This document shows, in pieces, positions 51,027-57,915 of a stretch of DNA of 64,000 nt. The stretch comes from Yinghuangia aomiensis (lineage in GTDB: Bacteria; Actinomycetota; Actinomycetes; Streptomycetales; Streptomycetaceae). Each line of letters opens with the position of its first letter. Position 1 is the stretch's first letter. The stretch spans positions 124,001-188,000 of the forward strand of contig NZ_BAABHS010000008.1 in the NCBI RefSeq assembly GCF_039542225.1, read 5' to 3'. The translations under genes and the position numbers were made by a program. The notes beneath the pieces are model-generated. The model made no database searches and had not been told where the DNA came from. It worked only from the letters and a program-made list of their open reading frames with translations.

Positions 51027-51947
51027 ATGCTTGACCTGCGACTCCTCGGCTACCTCGTGGCCGTCGCCGAGGAGGGCGGAGTGAGCGGCGCCGCACGGCG
51101 CCTCGGCCTCACCCAGCCCACCCTCAGCCGTCAGCTCCGGGACCTCGAACGGCGCCTGGACGTCGAACTGTTCGAGCGCGACGGCCGCAACCTCACGCCC
51201 ACCGCCGCGGGAGCTGCGCTCGTCCGCCGGGCCACCGCGCTGCTCGCGCAAGCCGACGCCGCGATCGAAGACGTCCGGCTCGCGGCCGAAGGCCGCAGCG
51301 GGCACCTCACGGTGGCCTTCGCCGGCTCGGGCATCAACGGCGCCCTGGGCGCGGCGCTGGGCCGCGTACGCCGCGAACTGCCCCGAGTGGCCCTGCGCCT
51401 GGAGGAGAGCTTCAGCGATGCCGAGATGTCCCAGGGGGTGCTGGACGGCCGCTTCGACATCGCGGTCCAGCGCCTGCCCCTGCGCGACGCGCGCCTGGCG
51501 GCCGAGGAGTGGTGGCACGAGCCCCTGACCTTCTTCCTCCCCGAAGGCCATCCCCTCGCCCACCGCCCCGGCCCGGCCCCGCCGGAGGACCTGGGCCGGA
51601 TCCCGCTCGTGCTGTGGCCCAGGGACGTGTCTCCTCAGTCCCACGACGAGATCCTCACCCTGTGCGCCCAGGCGGGGGTCGTCCCACGGATCGGCGCGGA
51701 AGGACGCAGTGTGCAAACCGTCCTGGCCCTGGTCGCCGCCGGTTTCGGCGGGGCGGTCATGTCACAGTCGCACCGGGCGCTGCGCCGCATCGGCGTCGTC
51801 CCACGCGACCTGGCGGGCACCCGCACCACCCTGCACCTCGTCCGGCGTGCCGCGGACCACAATCCGCTGGTCACCCGCTTCCGCGACGTGCTGGCCGACG
51901 CCGCCGGCCGCCGGACACAGCCCCAGCCAACCGGAGACACGGGCTGA
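51027..51947 (+). CDS. LysR-family transcriptional regulator
   Basis: A 306-residue LTTR. Winged helix at residues 1-60 (SGAARRLGLTQPTLSRQLRD), linker helix, then a two-lobed inducer-binding domain from about residue 90 (GHLTVAFAGSGINGALGAAL). The ATG has GGAGG 5 bases upstream. It is divergent from the carboxymuconolactone-decarboxylase-like gene across 111 bases, a classic LTTR arrangement, so it probably activates that gene on binding a small acid. Confidence 0.88.
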   Translation: MLDLRLLGYLVAVAEEGGVSGAARRLGLTQPTLSRQLRDLERRLDVELFERDGRNLTPTAAGAALVRRATALLAQADAAIEDVRLAAEGRSGHLTVAFAGSGINGALGAALGRVRRELPRVALRLEESFSDAEMSQGVLDGRFDIAVQRLPLRDARLAAEEWWHEPLTFFLPEGHPLAHRPGPAPPEDLGRIPLVLWPRDVSPQSHDEILTLCAQAGVVPRIGAEGRSVQTVLALVAAGFGGAVMSQSHRALRRIGVVPRDLAGTRTTLHLVRRAADHNPLVTRFRDVLADAAGRRTQPQPTGDTG

Positions 51948-52078
51948 CCACGGCCGCCGGATCGCGGGCCCGCCCTGTGGCGCAGCCCGCCAGGACACGG
52001 AGACGTGCAGCGGGCGCCGGGGTTCCCGCCGCGAAGCCCGCGCACCCGGCTGGAGCCGCGCAGGAGACGCGCCGGGAA

Positions 52079-52120
52079 CGGCGATGTCCCCGGCGGCAGG
52101 GCGGCCGCCGGGGACATCGC
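52079..52120 (-). terminator. Terminator of the tRNA-Gly gene
   Basis: A perfect 18-bp stem (CGCGATGTCCCCGGCGGC with its complement at 52103-52120) and a 6-base loop begin directly after the encoded CCA end of the tRNA on the minus strand. There is no T-run. Confidence 0.75.
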
Positions 52121-52123
52121 GTG

Positions 52124-52195
52124 GAGCGCCGGCCTGGGTTTGAACCAGGACCTCCCGCCCGGAAGACGGGTGTGCTTGCGGTTGCACCACCGGCG
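52124..52195 (-). tRNA. tRNA-Gly (anticodon TCC)
   Basis: The minus strand folds as a full cloverleaf: acceptor GCGCCGG/CCGGCGC (7 bp), D-stem GTGC/GCAC, anticodon stem CCCGT/GCGGG with loop CTTCCGG (T33, anticodon TCC), T-stem CCTGG/CCAGG with loop TTCAAAC, discriminator T, and CCA encoded next to it (52121-52123). The D-loop AACCGCAA has no GG pair, which normally contacts the T-loop. A strong hairpin follows. Confidence 0.85.
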
Positions 52196-52367
52196 CGTGA
52201 CGGTCGGATGCGCCGCTGCGCAGGACACCCGGCCGATAACGACGACTCTACATCACTCTTCGTAAGGATGCATCACGTAATGTGACCGTAGGGTTGTCTG
52301 GGGTATGAGCCCGGCGCTCCGACGCGCCGAGGAACGCTGCACGCCGAACGAGCCGGGCGGGTGGCGT

Positions 52368-53420
52368 CTATCCGGAGAACACCTCGTGGTCGGCCGCGGC
52401 GGTACCCAGGCGTTGGAGGAGGACGCTGGTGATCGCGGGGTCGACTTTGAGGGTGATGCCCCAGAGGAAGAAGCCGTGGATGATGCCTTCGCGCATGCCG
52501 AGCCAGGCGTCGTCCCAGGTCGGGGCCGGGACGCCGGCAGCGGCCAACTGGTCGAGGTAGTGGCGTAGCAAGTCCTTTTCGGTGCGCCGCCGGTCCTCGA
52601 CCGTGAGCACGGACGCGATGTGGTAGGCGACGTCCAGGTACCAGGGTCCGCGTTGGACGAGCTGCCAGTCCACGAATGCGGGGCGTCCGTCGCCGTCGAG
52701 GAAGAGGTTGCCGACGTGCGTGTCGCCGTGGATCACGGTGGCCGGTGAAGCGTCCGCGGTGCGCGCATGGACGTCGAGATAGGCGGAGAACAGCCGATCG
52801 GCGTCGCGTACTTCGTCGGGGACCCCGGCGCCGATGGCGCTTTCGAAGTTGCTGCGGATCTCGGGGACTCCTCGTCGGCGCGCGTATTCGTCGAGCCGCG
52901 GAGCCAGCCATGGTGCGTGGTCGGTCACGAAGTCCGCGCCCCATGCGGACGCGTGCAGCAGGGCGAGCTGGGTCAGGCTCTCGGCGGCAAGGTCCGGTGT
53001 GAAGTCGCTGCCGGCGTCCAGGAACTCCGCGCCCCGGCACAGCACATCCTCGGTGATGACCACGCCGTGCTCGGTCTCGGCGTCGACGTCGGCATATACG
53101 CTGCGCAGCGTGCGCACGCCGGAGCGCGCGGCCAGGTGGCGGTAGAAGGAGACTTCGTGGAATCCGGCCTGGCGGAGCGGCCATCCGGTGTCGGAGAAGT
53201 ACCCCTTGACCCACAGGTTCGGCGACAGGCCGTCGGGTACGCCGTCTCGGCATTCGATGGTGAACGAGGCGTTCGTCGCCACGCGGCTCACCACGGGGCC
53301 TGGGTGCACGGCGGTCACCTCGATGCCCGGGAACCGCGGGGCGAGGGCTGCGCTGAGCCAGTCGGGCGTCAGCACATCGGAGAGTGTCCGGGGAACGGGA
53401 GGGAGCTGGAGCGCGGGCAT
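52368..53420 (-). CDS. Phosphotransferase family protein (APH/ecdysteroid-kinase-like)
   Basis: A 350-residue small-molecule kinase of the APH fold. The catalytic loop is VIHGDTHVGNLFLD (Asp near residue 241), with Mg-binding Asp in RPAFVDWQLVQRGP, and the N-lobe ATP lysine in LWVKGYF. Relatives phosphorylate choline, aminoglycosides or steroid-like alcohols; in actinobacteria they often act in lipid or sterol metabolism. The ATG has GAGAGG 7-8 bases upstream. A large inverted repeat lies 14 bases upstream of the start, so tight control is likely. No linked regulator. Confidence 0.84.
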   Translation of the reverse strand: MPALQLPPVPRTLSDVLTPDWLSAALAPRFPGIEVTAVHPGPVVSRVATNASFTIECRDGVPDGLSPNLWVKGYFSDTGWPLRQAGFHEVSFYRHLAARSGVRTLRSVYADVDAETEHGVVITEDVLCRGAEFLDAGSDFTPDLAAESLTQLALLHASAWGADFVTDHAPWLAPRLDEYARRRGVPEIRSNFESAIGAGVPDEVRDADRLFSAYLDVHARTADASPATVIHGDTHVGNLFLDGDGRPAFVDWQLVQRGPWYLDVAYHIASVLTVEDRRRTEKDLLRHYLDQLAAAGVPAPTWDDAWLGMREGIIHGFFLWGITLKVDPAITSVLLQRLGTAAADHEVFSG

Positions 53421-53433
53421 GAAAGACGCCTCT

Positions 53434-53468
53434 CGCTAAGATCACAGCATGATGGTTGGATCTTAGCG
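53434..53468. promoter_or_regulatory. Large palindromic operator upstream of the phosphotransferase
   Basis: CGCTAAGATC, 15 bases, then GATCTTAGCG: perfect 10-bp arms between the -10 region and ribosome site of the leftward gene. The half site GATCTTAGC also occurs at 30327-30335 upstream of the membrane protein gene, suggesting related regulators. Confidence 0.6.
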
Positions 53469-53556
53469 ATCTGCGGGAAGTCGTGGTAGAGGCTGCCTCT
53501 TGTCTCCGCGGGCAGTCGCCGCCGGGTGATATCGCTGGGCGGACGGCGGAAGGCGG

Positions 53557-53721
53557 TCAGACCGAGCTGACCAGTTCGTAGCCGCCGCCCCGCATCTCCG
53601 TGCACAGCTCGCGGCACGCTCCGAAGTGCTCGGCGCATTCCGGCTCGCTCTGCCAGGCCGCGCGACTCGGGGTCGCGCCACCCGGCGAACGAGCGGAAAT
53701 GGTCCGGAGGGTGCGCGTCAC
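53557..53721 (-). CDS. Possible small protein coupled to the deacetylase gene
   Basis: A 54-residue frame whose GTG overlaps the deacetylase stop (GTGA). The C-terminal half (CAEHFGACRELCTEMRGGGY then ELVSSV) looks protein-like with three spaced Cys. The N-terminal half is low-complexity, and a neighbouring frame reads HFRSFAGWRDPESRGLAE, so a frameshifted gene is possible. No family recognised. Confidence 0.35.
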   Translation of the reverse strand: MTRTLRTISARSPGGATPSRAAWQSEPECAEHFGACRELCTEMRGGGYELVSSV

Positions 53722-54506
53722 CAAGGTGCGGCGACGGCGTTGTGGGTTTGGCCCGGCCAGGCCTCGATGGTGGTGCTGGACGGCACCACCTTCCCGGTGC
53801 ACAGTCCCCGGTCCGCGAGGCCCTTGACGATCGCCGGAATCGCGGCGGCGGTCGCCGGGTATCCCTCGTGCAGCAGGATGACGCCGCCGGGCTGGACGGC
53901 GAGTGCGTTGCGGGTGATCTCGTCCGCGGGGATGCCCTTGTAGTCGAAGGAATCGGTGGTCCAGAGGACTTCGGTCATTCCGAGCCGGCGGGCATCGTCG
54001 CGGATCTGCGCATTGGTGCGGCCGAACGGCGGCCGGAACAGAGTCGGTGCGGAACCGGCCGCCGACTTGACGATCTGATTGGTGCCGAGCAGCTCGTTGA
54101 AGGCTTTCGGCTCGCCCTCTTGGTCGAGGTATGGATGCGAGTACGAGTGGTTGCCGACCGCGTGGCCGGCCTCCACCAAGGCGCGCACAGTGCCCGGGTC
54201 CTTCTCGGCGTGGGCACCGGTCAGGAAGAACGTCGCGCGGGTGTTTCCGGCGGCGGCGAGGGCCTGGACGTACGCGGACGTCATCGGCGTCGGCCCGTCG
54301 TCGAATGTGAGGGCGACATACCCGGCCGCGCACCGGTCCGGGCCGGGGGGCGCCGCGGCGGCTGCCGAAGCCGACGGCGGCTTGGGCGCGTCGGCGGCTT
54401 TGTCGGACGAGGCACATGCCGAGAGGGACGGGACGGCTGCGAGGATGCCGGCACCGATCAGGGCGGTGCCTATCCGGCGGCGGGGTACGGACCGCTTGAC
54501 TGCCAC
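53718..54506 (-). CDS. Polysaccharide deacetylase (NodB domain) lipoprotein
   Basis: A 262-residue exported enzyme. A twin-basic signal peptide ends in lipobox LSAC (Cys near 31), followed by a short Ala/Pro linker. The NodB domain carries motif 1 TFDDGP with the catalytic Asp pair, motif 2 GNHSYSHP with the His-x-x-x-His zinc site, motif 3 FRPPFG and motif 5 GGVILLHEGY. It removes acetyl groups from cell-wall glycans. GTG start with GAAGGTG 4-5 bases upstream. Three 11-bp tandem repeats lie immediately before the ribosome site. Confidence 0.88.
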   Translation of the reverse strand: MAVKRSVPRRRIGTALIGAGILAAVPSLSACASSDKAADAPKPPSASAAAAAPPGPDRCAAGYVALTFDDGPTPMTSAYVQALAAAGNTRATFFLTGAHAEKDPGTVRALVEAGHAVGNHSYSHPYLDQEGEPKAFNELLGTNQIVKSAAGSAPTLFRPPFGRTNAQIRDDARRLGMTEVLWTTDSFDYKGIPADEITRNALAVQPGGVILLHEGYPATAAAIPAIVKGLADRGLCTGKVVPSSTTIEAWPGQTHNAVAAPW

Positions 54507-54514
54507 GGTTCACC

Positions 54515-54547
54515 TTCTCGGCTCGTTCTCGGCTCGTTCTCGGCTCG
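54515..54547. repeat. Three tandem copies of an 11-bp unit upstream of the deacetylase
   Basis: TTCTCGGCTCG is repeated three times without error (54515-54525, 54526-54536, 54537-54547). On the minus strand the last unit forms part of the ribosome-site region of the deacetylase gene, so copy number could change its leader length. Confidence 0.8.
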
Positions 54548-54649
54548 GCGATCGGTGGGAAGCGGCATGGAGACGTTCGGAAGACCGCGACCCGGCGCCG
54601 TGGGTTTTCGCTCCTCGGCGCAAAGCCGAGGCGCCCCGCCCGAAGATGC

Positions 54650-55054
54650 ATGATCATCTTGGATCTCCTGCCGGTTTGCAAAACCGGAAATCACCGCACC
54701 GGAATCCCCGGCGAATCCCGCACGACCCACGCGGCATTTCGGCGGCAGCCAGGTCGACCGAGAAACGTCCGACTCCCGTTGGTCGTCGGCGTACCGGCGC
54801 CCAGCTCCGACGCTGTCGCGGCCTACGTTGCCGAGCTGGACGCGCTCGACCCGGCCATCGTGGCGGGGCGCTCCACGGCGGTGTCCCTGATGGTCAACGG
54901 CTTGGGCATCTGCCAGGCACTGGCCGCCAACCGCGACCCGCAGCACCCCCTCGTCGAGACGATGCCGAGTTTCGGCAACGAGCAGATCGAACTGACCCGC
55001 GAGCAGGGCACCCGGGTCGTCGACGCGATCCGGCGCACCCTCCGCGTGGGGTAG
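54650..55054 (+). CDS. DUF732-like small protein, N-terminus uncertain
   Basis: The 134-residue frame has a convincing C-terminal half: AVAAYVAELDALDPAIVAGR, then GICQALAANRDPQHP and TREQGTRVVDAIRRTLRV. This resembles the short helical domain of actinobacterial DUF732-type secreted proteins. The first 45 residues are Arg/Pro-rich and lack a signal peptide. The true start may be further in, or the gene may have lost its signal sequence by a frameshift. Function unknown. Confidence 0.5.
   Translation: MIILDLLPVCKTGNHRTGIPGESRTTHAAFRRQPGRPRNVRLPLVVGVPAPSSDAVAAYVAELDALDPAIVAGRSTAVSLMVNGLGICQALAANRDPQHPLVETMPSFGNEQIELTREQGTRVVDAIRRTLRVG
54671..54687. promoter_or_regulatory. Short hairpin in the deacetylase/DUF732-like intergenic area
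   Basis: CCGGTTT-GCA-AAACCGG, a perfect 7-bp stem with a 3-base loop. It lies within the 5' part of the rightward frame that begins at 54650, which makes that frame's N-terminus doubtful. It could be an operator or an RNA hairpin. Confidence 0.4.
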
Positions 55055-55096
55055 CGTCCGGGTCGGGCGAGGGGGACACGGCAGTGGGCTTTTGGG

Positions 55097-55363
55097 GTGG
55101 GTTGGTTGTTGTCCGCTGTGCGAGGCTACGCCGCCCAAGGACCCCCGCTGCCGGGTGGGCCGGACGCGGGCGCCGGGGAACGCGAATGGTCCGCCTGGAT
55201 CGACGCGCGGCTTCCGGCGCACGCCGACGACCTCGCCGCTTGGGCCGACGCCGCGGACTTGACCGGTGACCGCGAGCAGGTCCTGGCGGTGATGCGGGGC
55301 CACCACCGGTGTGCGGAAGACCGCTTCCTGGGACTCCTCGCCGCCTTGGGAATTCCGGTCTGA
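55097..55363 (+). CDS. Hypothetical protein, 88 residues
   Basis: A small acidic soluble protein with a helical C-terminal two thirds (REWSAWIDARLPAHADDLAA, DREQVLAVMRGHHRCAEDRF). No family recognised. The GTG has only a G-rich stretch upstream. It follows the DUF732-like gene on the same strand with a 42-base gap. Codon use is normal, which supports it being real. Confidence 0.5.
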   Translation: MGWLLSAVRGYAAQGPPLPGGPDAGAGEREWSAWIDARLPAHADDLAAWADAADLTGDREQVLAVMRGHHRCAEDRFLGLLAALGIPV

Positions 55364-55588
55364 AGGAACGCCGTCGTCGGGAACGCCTGAAGATCAAGAA
55401 GATCACTGCCCGTTTCGCGGCCGTCGCCGCGCTCGTGGGTGCCGCTTGAAATCCGTGGGGGTGTGCGGTGGGATGCGAAAACCATCCTGTGCCGCGGTGA
55501 TCGCGGCGTCGGCGGCGGGTCAGGCGGTCTGCGTTCGGCCGCGCACCAGGCGGATGCAGTCCACGGATGCCCGCGGCAGGGGAGGGAC

Positions 55589-56425
55589 ATGACACGAAGC
55601 AGCGTGCACGCCGGGGAACTGCTGGCCGGCCTGACGTTTCCCGAGGCGCCACGGTGGTGGGATGACCGGTTGTGGTTCTCGGACTTCCACACGCATACCG
55701 TGCGTTCGGTCGGTGAAGACGGCGTCGGGCGCGTCGAGCTCACCCTCGCCGGTCCGCCCAGCGGCCTGGGCCGGCTGCCCGACGGCGGCCTGCTCGTGGT
55801 CGACATGCACGGGCGGCGCGTCCTGCGCCACGGGCCCGGGGGACTCGTCACGCATGGCGACTTCTCGGCGCACGCGGGTGGCGACGGCAACGACATGGTG
55901 GTTGCCGCCGACGGCACGGCGTACGTCGGCAACTTCGGGTTCGACCCGTACGCCGGCGAACCGCCCGCCCCTGCGGCGCTGTTCCGGATCAGTCCGGCGG
56001 GGAACGTCTCCACTGCCGCCGACGGGCTCATGTTCCCCAACGGGGCCGTGATCGTCGACGCAGGACGCACCCTCGTGGTCGCCGAGACCTACGCGGGCCG
56101 TCTGACCGCCTTCACCATCGGCCCGGACGGCGAGCTGACCGAGCGCCGCATCTGGGCGGAGCTGCCCGACGGGCTGCGCCCCGACGGAATCGCCGCCGAT
56201 CCGGGCGGCGGCATCTGGGTCGCGTGCCTGACGCCCGAGGTACTGCGCCTGACGGACGGCGGCGCAGTCACCCACCGCGTCGTCTGCGCGGGACGGGCCC
56301 TCGCCTGCGCGGTCGGCGGCCCCGACGACGTCCGCCTCTTCGTGTGCACGACCGAGCACATGAACACCGCAGAAACCCTCCGCGCCCGCAGCGGCCGCAT
56401 CGAGGTGGCCGACATCCGCGTGTGA
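55589..56425 (+). CDS. SMP-30/gluconolactonase family protein
   Basis: A 278-residue six-bladed beta-propeller. FPEAPRWWDDRLWFSDFHTH at the N-terminus carries the metal Glu, GNDMVVAADGTAYVGNFGFD the conserved Asn-Asp, and GLRPDGIAADPGGGIWVACL the third ligand segment with Asp. These enzymes hydrolyse lactones using one divalent metal. The ATG has GGAGGG 2-5 bases upstream. A 20-bp inverted repeat begins 3 bases after the stop. Confidence 0.87.
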   Translation: MTRSSVHAGELLAGLTFPEAPRWWDDRLWFSDFHTHTVRSVGEDGVGRVELTLAGPPSGLGRLPDGGLLVVDMHGRRVLRHGPGGLVTHGDFSAHAGGDGNDMVVAADGTAYVGNFGFDPYAGEPPAPAALFRISPAGNVSTAADGLMFPNGAVIVDAGRTLVVAETYAGRLTAFTIGPDGELTERRIWAELPDGLRPDGIAADPGGGIWVACLTPEVLRLTDGGAVTHRVVCAGRALACAVGGPDDVRLFVCTTEHMNTAETLRARSGRIEVADIRV

Positions 56426-56428
56426 CGT

Positions 56429-56547
56429 CCGGCGGCAATCGGACGTCGCGTCCGGGCTCGACGCCGTCCGGCCGTTCAGGGCGCCGCGGACCACACATGT
56501 TCCGGCACGTCCGGGACGCGCCGGACACGACGTCCGATTGCCGCCGG
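56429..56547. repeat. 20-bp perfect inverted repeat flanking 79 bases
   Basis: CCGGCGGCAATCGGACGTCG (56429-56448) and its exact complement (56528-56547) bracket the space between the SMP-30 and SnoaL-like genes. The enclosed DNA has several shorter GTCCGG/CCGGAC repeats but no coding frame. It could be a large terminator/cruciform, a mobile-element remnant or an operator pair. Confidence 0.8.
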
Positions 56548-56579
56548 TATCCCGCGTGCCGGACCGCCACGATGGCCTG

Positions 56580-57089
56580 ATGACCCAAGAAAACCCGACC
56601 CACCCGAGCCAGGCCGCAGCAGCGGGGACCGGCACACCCACGGGTGGGCAGGCACGCGGCGACGCGTTGGCCGTGCTGGAGAAGTTCTATGCCGCCGAAG
56701 CGGACTACATCGCCGCCGGAGGCCTCGGCAAAGCGAGCTTCGACGAACTCGCGGCGTGCCTCGATCCCGACGTGGTGATGTACCAGGCGCCCGGGCTTCC
56801 TTACGGGGGCACGTGGCGCGGGCCGCGCGGCATCGAGGAGTTCATGGCCGCGATGAGTGAGGCGTGGCAGTCGCTGGAGTTCGTGGAGCAGAAATTCGTG
56901 GTCGACGGAGACAGCGTCGCGGTGTTCAACCGGGGCCGCCTGCAGGCCCGCGCCACCGGTCGGATCCTCGACACCGCGGTCATGCAGCTGATCACCGTCG
57001 AACGCGGGCTCATCACCGAGATCCACCCGTTCTACTGGGACACCATCGCCGTTGCCGAGGCGTTGGGGGTGAAGCAGGAGCGCCGGTGA
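56580..57089 (+). CDS. SnoaL-like / NTF2-fold protein
   Basis: A 169-residue protein. After a low-complexity N-terminal 25 residues comes a nuclear-transport-factor-2 fold: LEKFYAAEADYIAAGGLGKA, CLDPDVVMYQAPGLPYGGTW and RGPRGIEEFMAAMSEAW are the usual helices and strands of SnoaL-like polyketide cyclase or isomerase relatives. The pocket His in EIHPFYWDT could be catalytic. Substrate unknown. The ATG has a weak ribosome site. The inverted repeat lies 33 bases upstream of its start. Confidence 0.82.
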   Translation: MTQENPTHPSQAAAAGTGTPTGGQARGDALAVLEKFYAAEADYIAAGGLGKASFDELAACLDPDVVMYQAPGLPYGGTWRGPRGIEEFMAAMSEAWQSLEFVEQKFVVDGDSVAVFNRGRLQARATGRILDTAVMQLITVERGLITEIHPFYWDTIAVAEALGVKQERR

Positions 57090-57154
57090 CGGGACGGCCG
57101 CCCGCGGTTCGTGATCTCTCGTGCGCGAGCCGAGGCGGCCCCGGAGGAGTGCCG

Positions 57155-57487
57155 TCACACGGTCGGCGACCCCGCGCGGCGCCACGTCAGCTGGACCTGG
57201 ATGTGGCCCTGCACCCCGGTCCGTGCCAGGACCGCGCCGACCTCGGCGTCCAATTGGATGCCGAACTCCAGGGTGACCTCGTCCGGTTGCTGCGCGAGGG
57301 TGCTCATCTGCCGCAACGTCGCCGCCGCGGCGTTCCGCACCCCGTCGAGCGCGGCGTCGAACGATCCGGCCGCCCGCCGCACCACGTCCCCGGCGCTTGC
57401 CGCCGCGACCACCCCCGGACCGGCATGGTCCACCTGCGCGACGACACTCCCGCCGTCCTCCAGCTCGAAACGCAGCAACTCGGCCAC
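57155..57487 (-). CDS. CU044_2847 / Trypco1-like protein
   Basis: A 110-residue protein matching the CU044_2847 group, also described as trypsin-co-occurring domain 1: ELLRFELEDGGSVVAQVDHA, then AAGSFDAALDGVRNAAAATL, and EFGIQLDAEVGAVLARTGVQ with GHIQVQLTWRR at the end. These small beta-rich proteins accompany trypsin-like peptidases and STAND NTPases in bacterial conflict systems. The GTG has AAGGGGG 8 bases upstream. It is divergent from the FxsA-like peptide gene, about 220 bases away, and likely part of the same system. Confidence 0.82.
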   Translation of the reverse strand: MAELLRFELEDGGSVVAQVDHAGPGVVAAASAGDVVRRAAGSFDAALDGVRNAAAATLRQMSTLAQQPDEVTLEFGIQLDAEVGAVLARTGVQGHIQVQLTWRRAGSPTV

Positions 57488-57708
57488 GACAGCGCCCCCT
57501 TCACGTCCGACCAACGGAGGCCCACGCTAGCGAACCCCCCCCGCCGCCCGCTGAACACGTCATGAAATGCCTTGAAATGAAGGTGAGGTCAGTGGTGGTG
57601 ACAGCCATCTCCTTTTCGCTGGGCTTCCGGTTGGGCCACTATGGGAAGGAGCCTGTGCATTGGACGCAATGTCACCGACTTCGGCACACCGACAGGGGGC
57701 AACGGGAC

Positions 57709-57906
57709 GTGACGACACCAACCATCGAAATCGAGACCGGACTGGTCGACCTCAGCAGTTGCGCACTCGGCGACGTGATGGCCAACCAGGACCCGCCGTT
57801 CGTCGACGCGCTGTGGTCGCTGGTCCACGACCTGGGCCAAGGCGCCGCCTCCCAGGCCGCGGGCGGCGGTGGCGGCGTGACCCCCTGCGACGGCGACGAC
57901 ATCTAG
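57709..57906 (+). CDS. FxsA-like ribosomal peptide precursor, variant core
   Basis: A 65-residue peptide. Residues 12-29 (LVDLSSCALGDVMANQDP) and the following FVDALWSLVHDL match the leader pattern of FxSxx-COOH peptides (L-x-DLS-x-x-x-L near a DD/VLAxxLxRL segment). The C-terminus differs: Gly5 then VTPCDGDDI instead of F-x-S-x-x, with one Cys and three Asp. GTG start, with AGGGGG about 10-11 bases upstream. It is followed 9 bases later by the HExxH protein gene, so the two are probably translated together. The modified residues are unknown; Asp or Thr near the end are the obvious candidates. Confidence 0.68.
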   Translation: MTTPTIEIETGLVDLSSCALGDVMANQDPPFVDALWSLVHDLGQGAASQAAGGGGGVTPCDGDDI

Positions 57907-57915
57907 AGCCGGCAG

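Noticed and set aside
52079..52195. tRNA gene as an integration site for a mobile element
   Set aside because: No integrase, phage or conjugation gene and no direct repeat of the tRNA end was seen on either side.
57397..57906. Longer start for the FxsA-like peptide (169 residues)
   Set aside because: The extra N-terminus overlaps the promoter of the divergent gene and is Arg/Pro-rich; family leaders are 50-70 residues.
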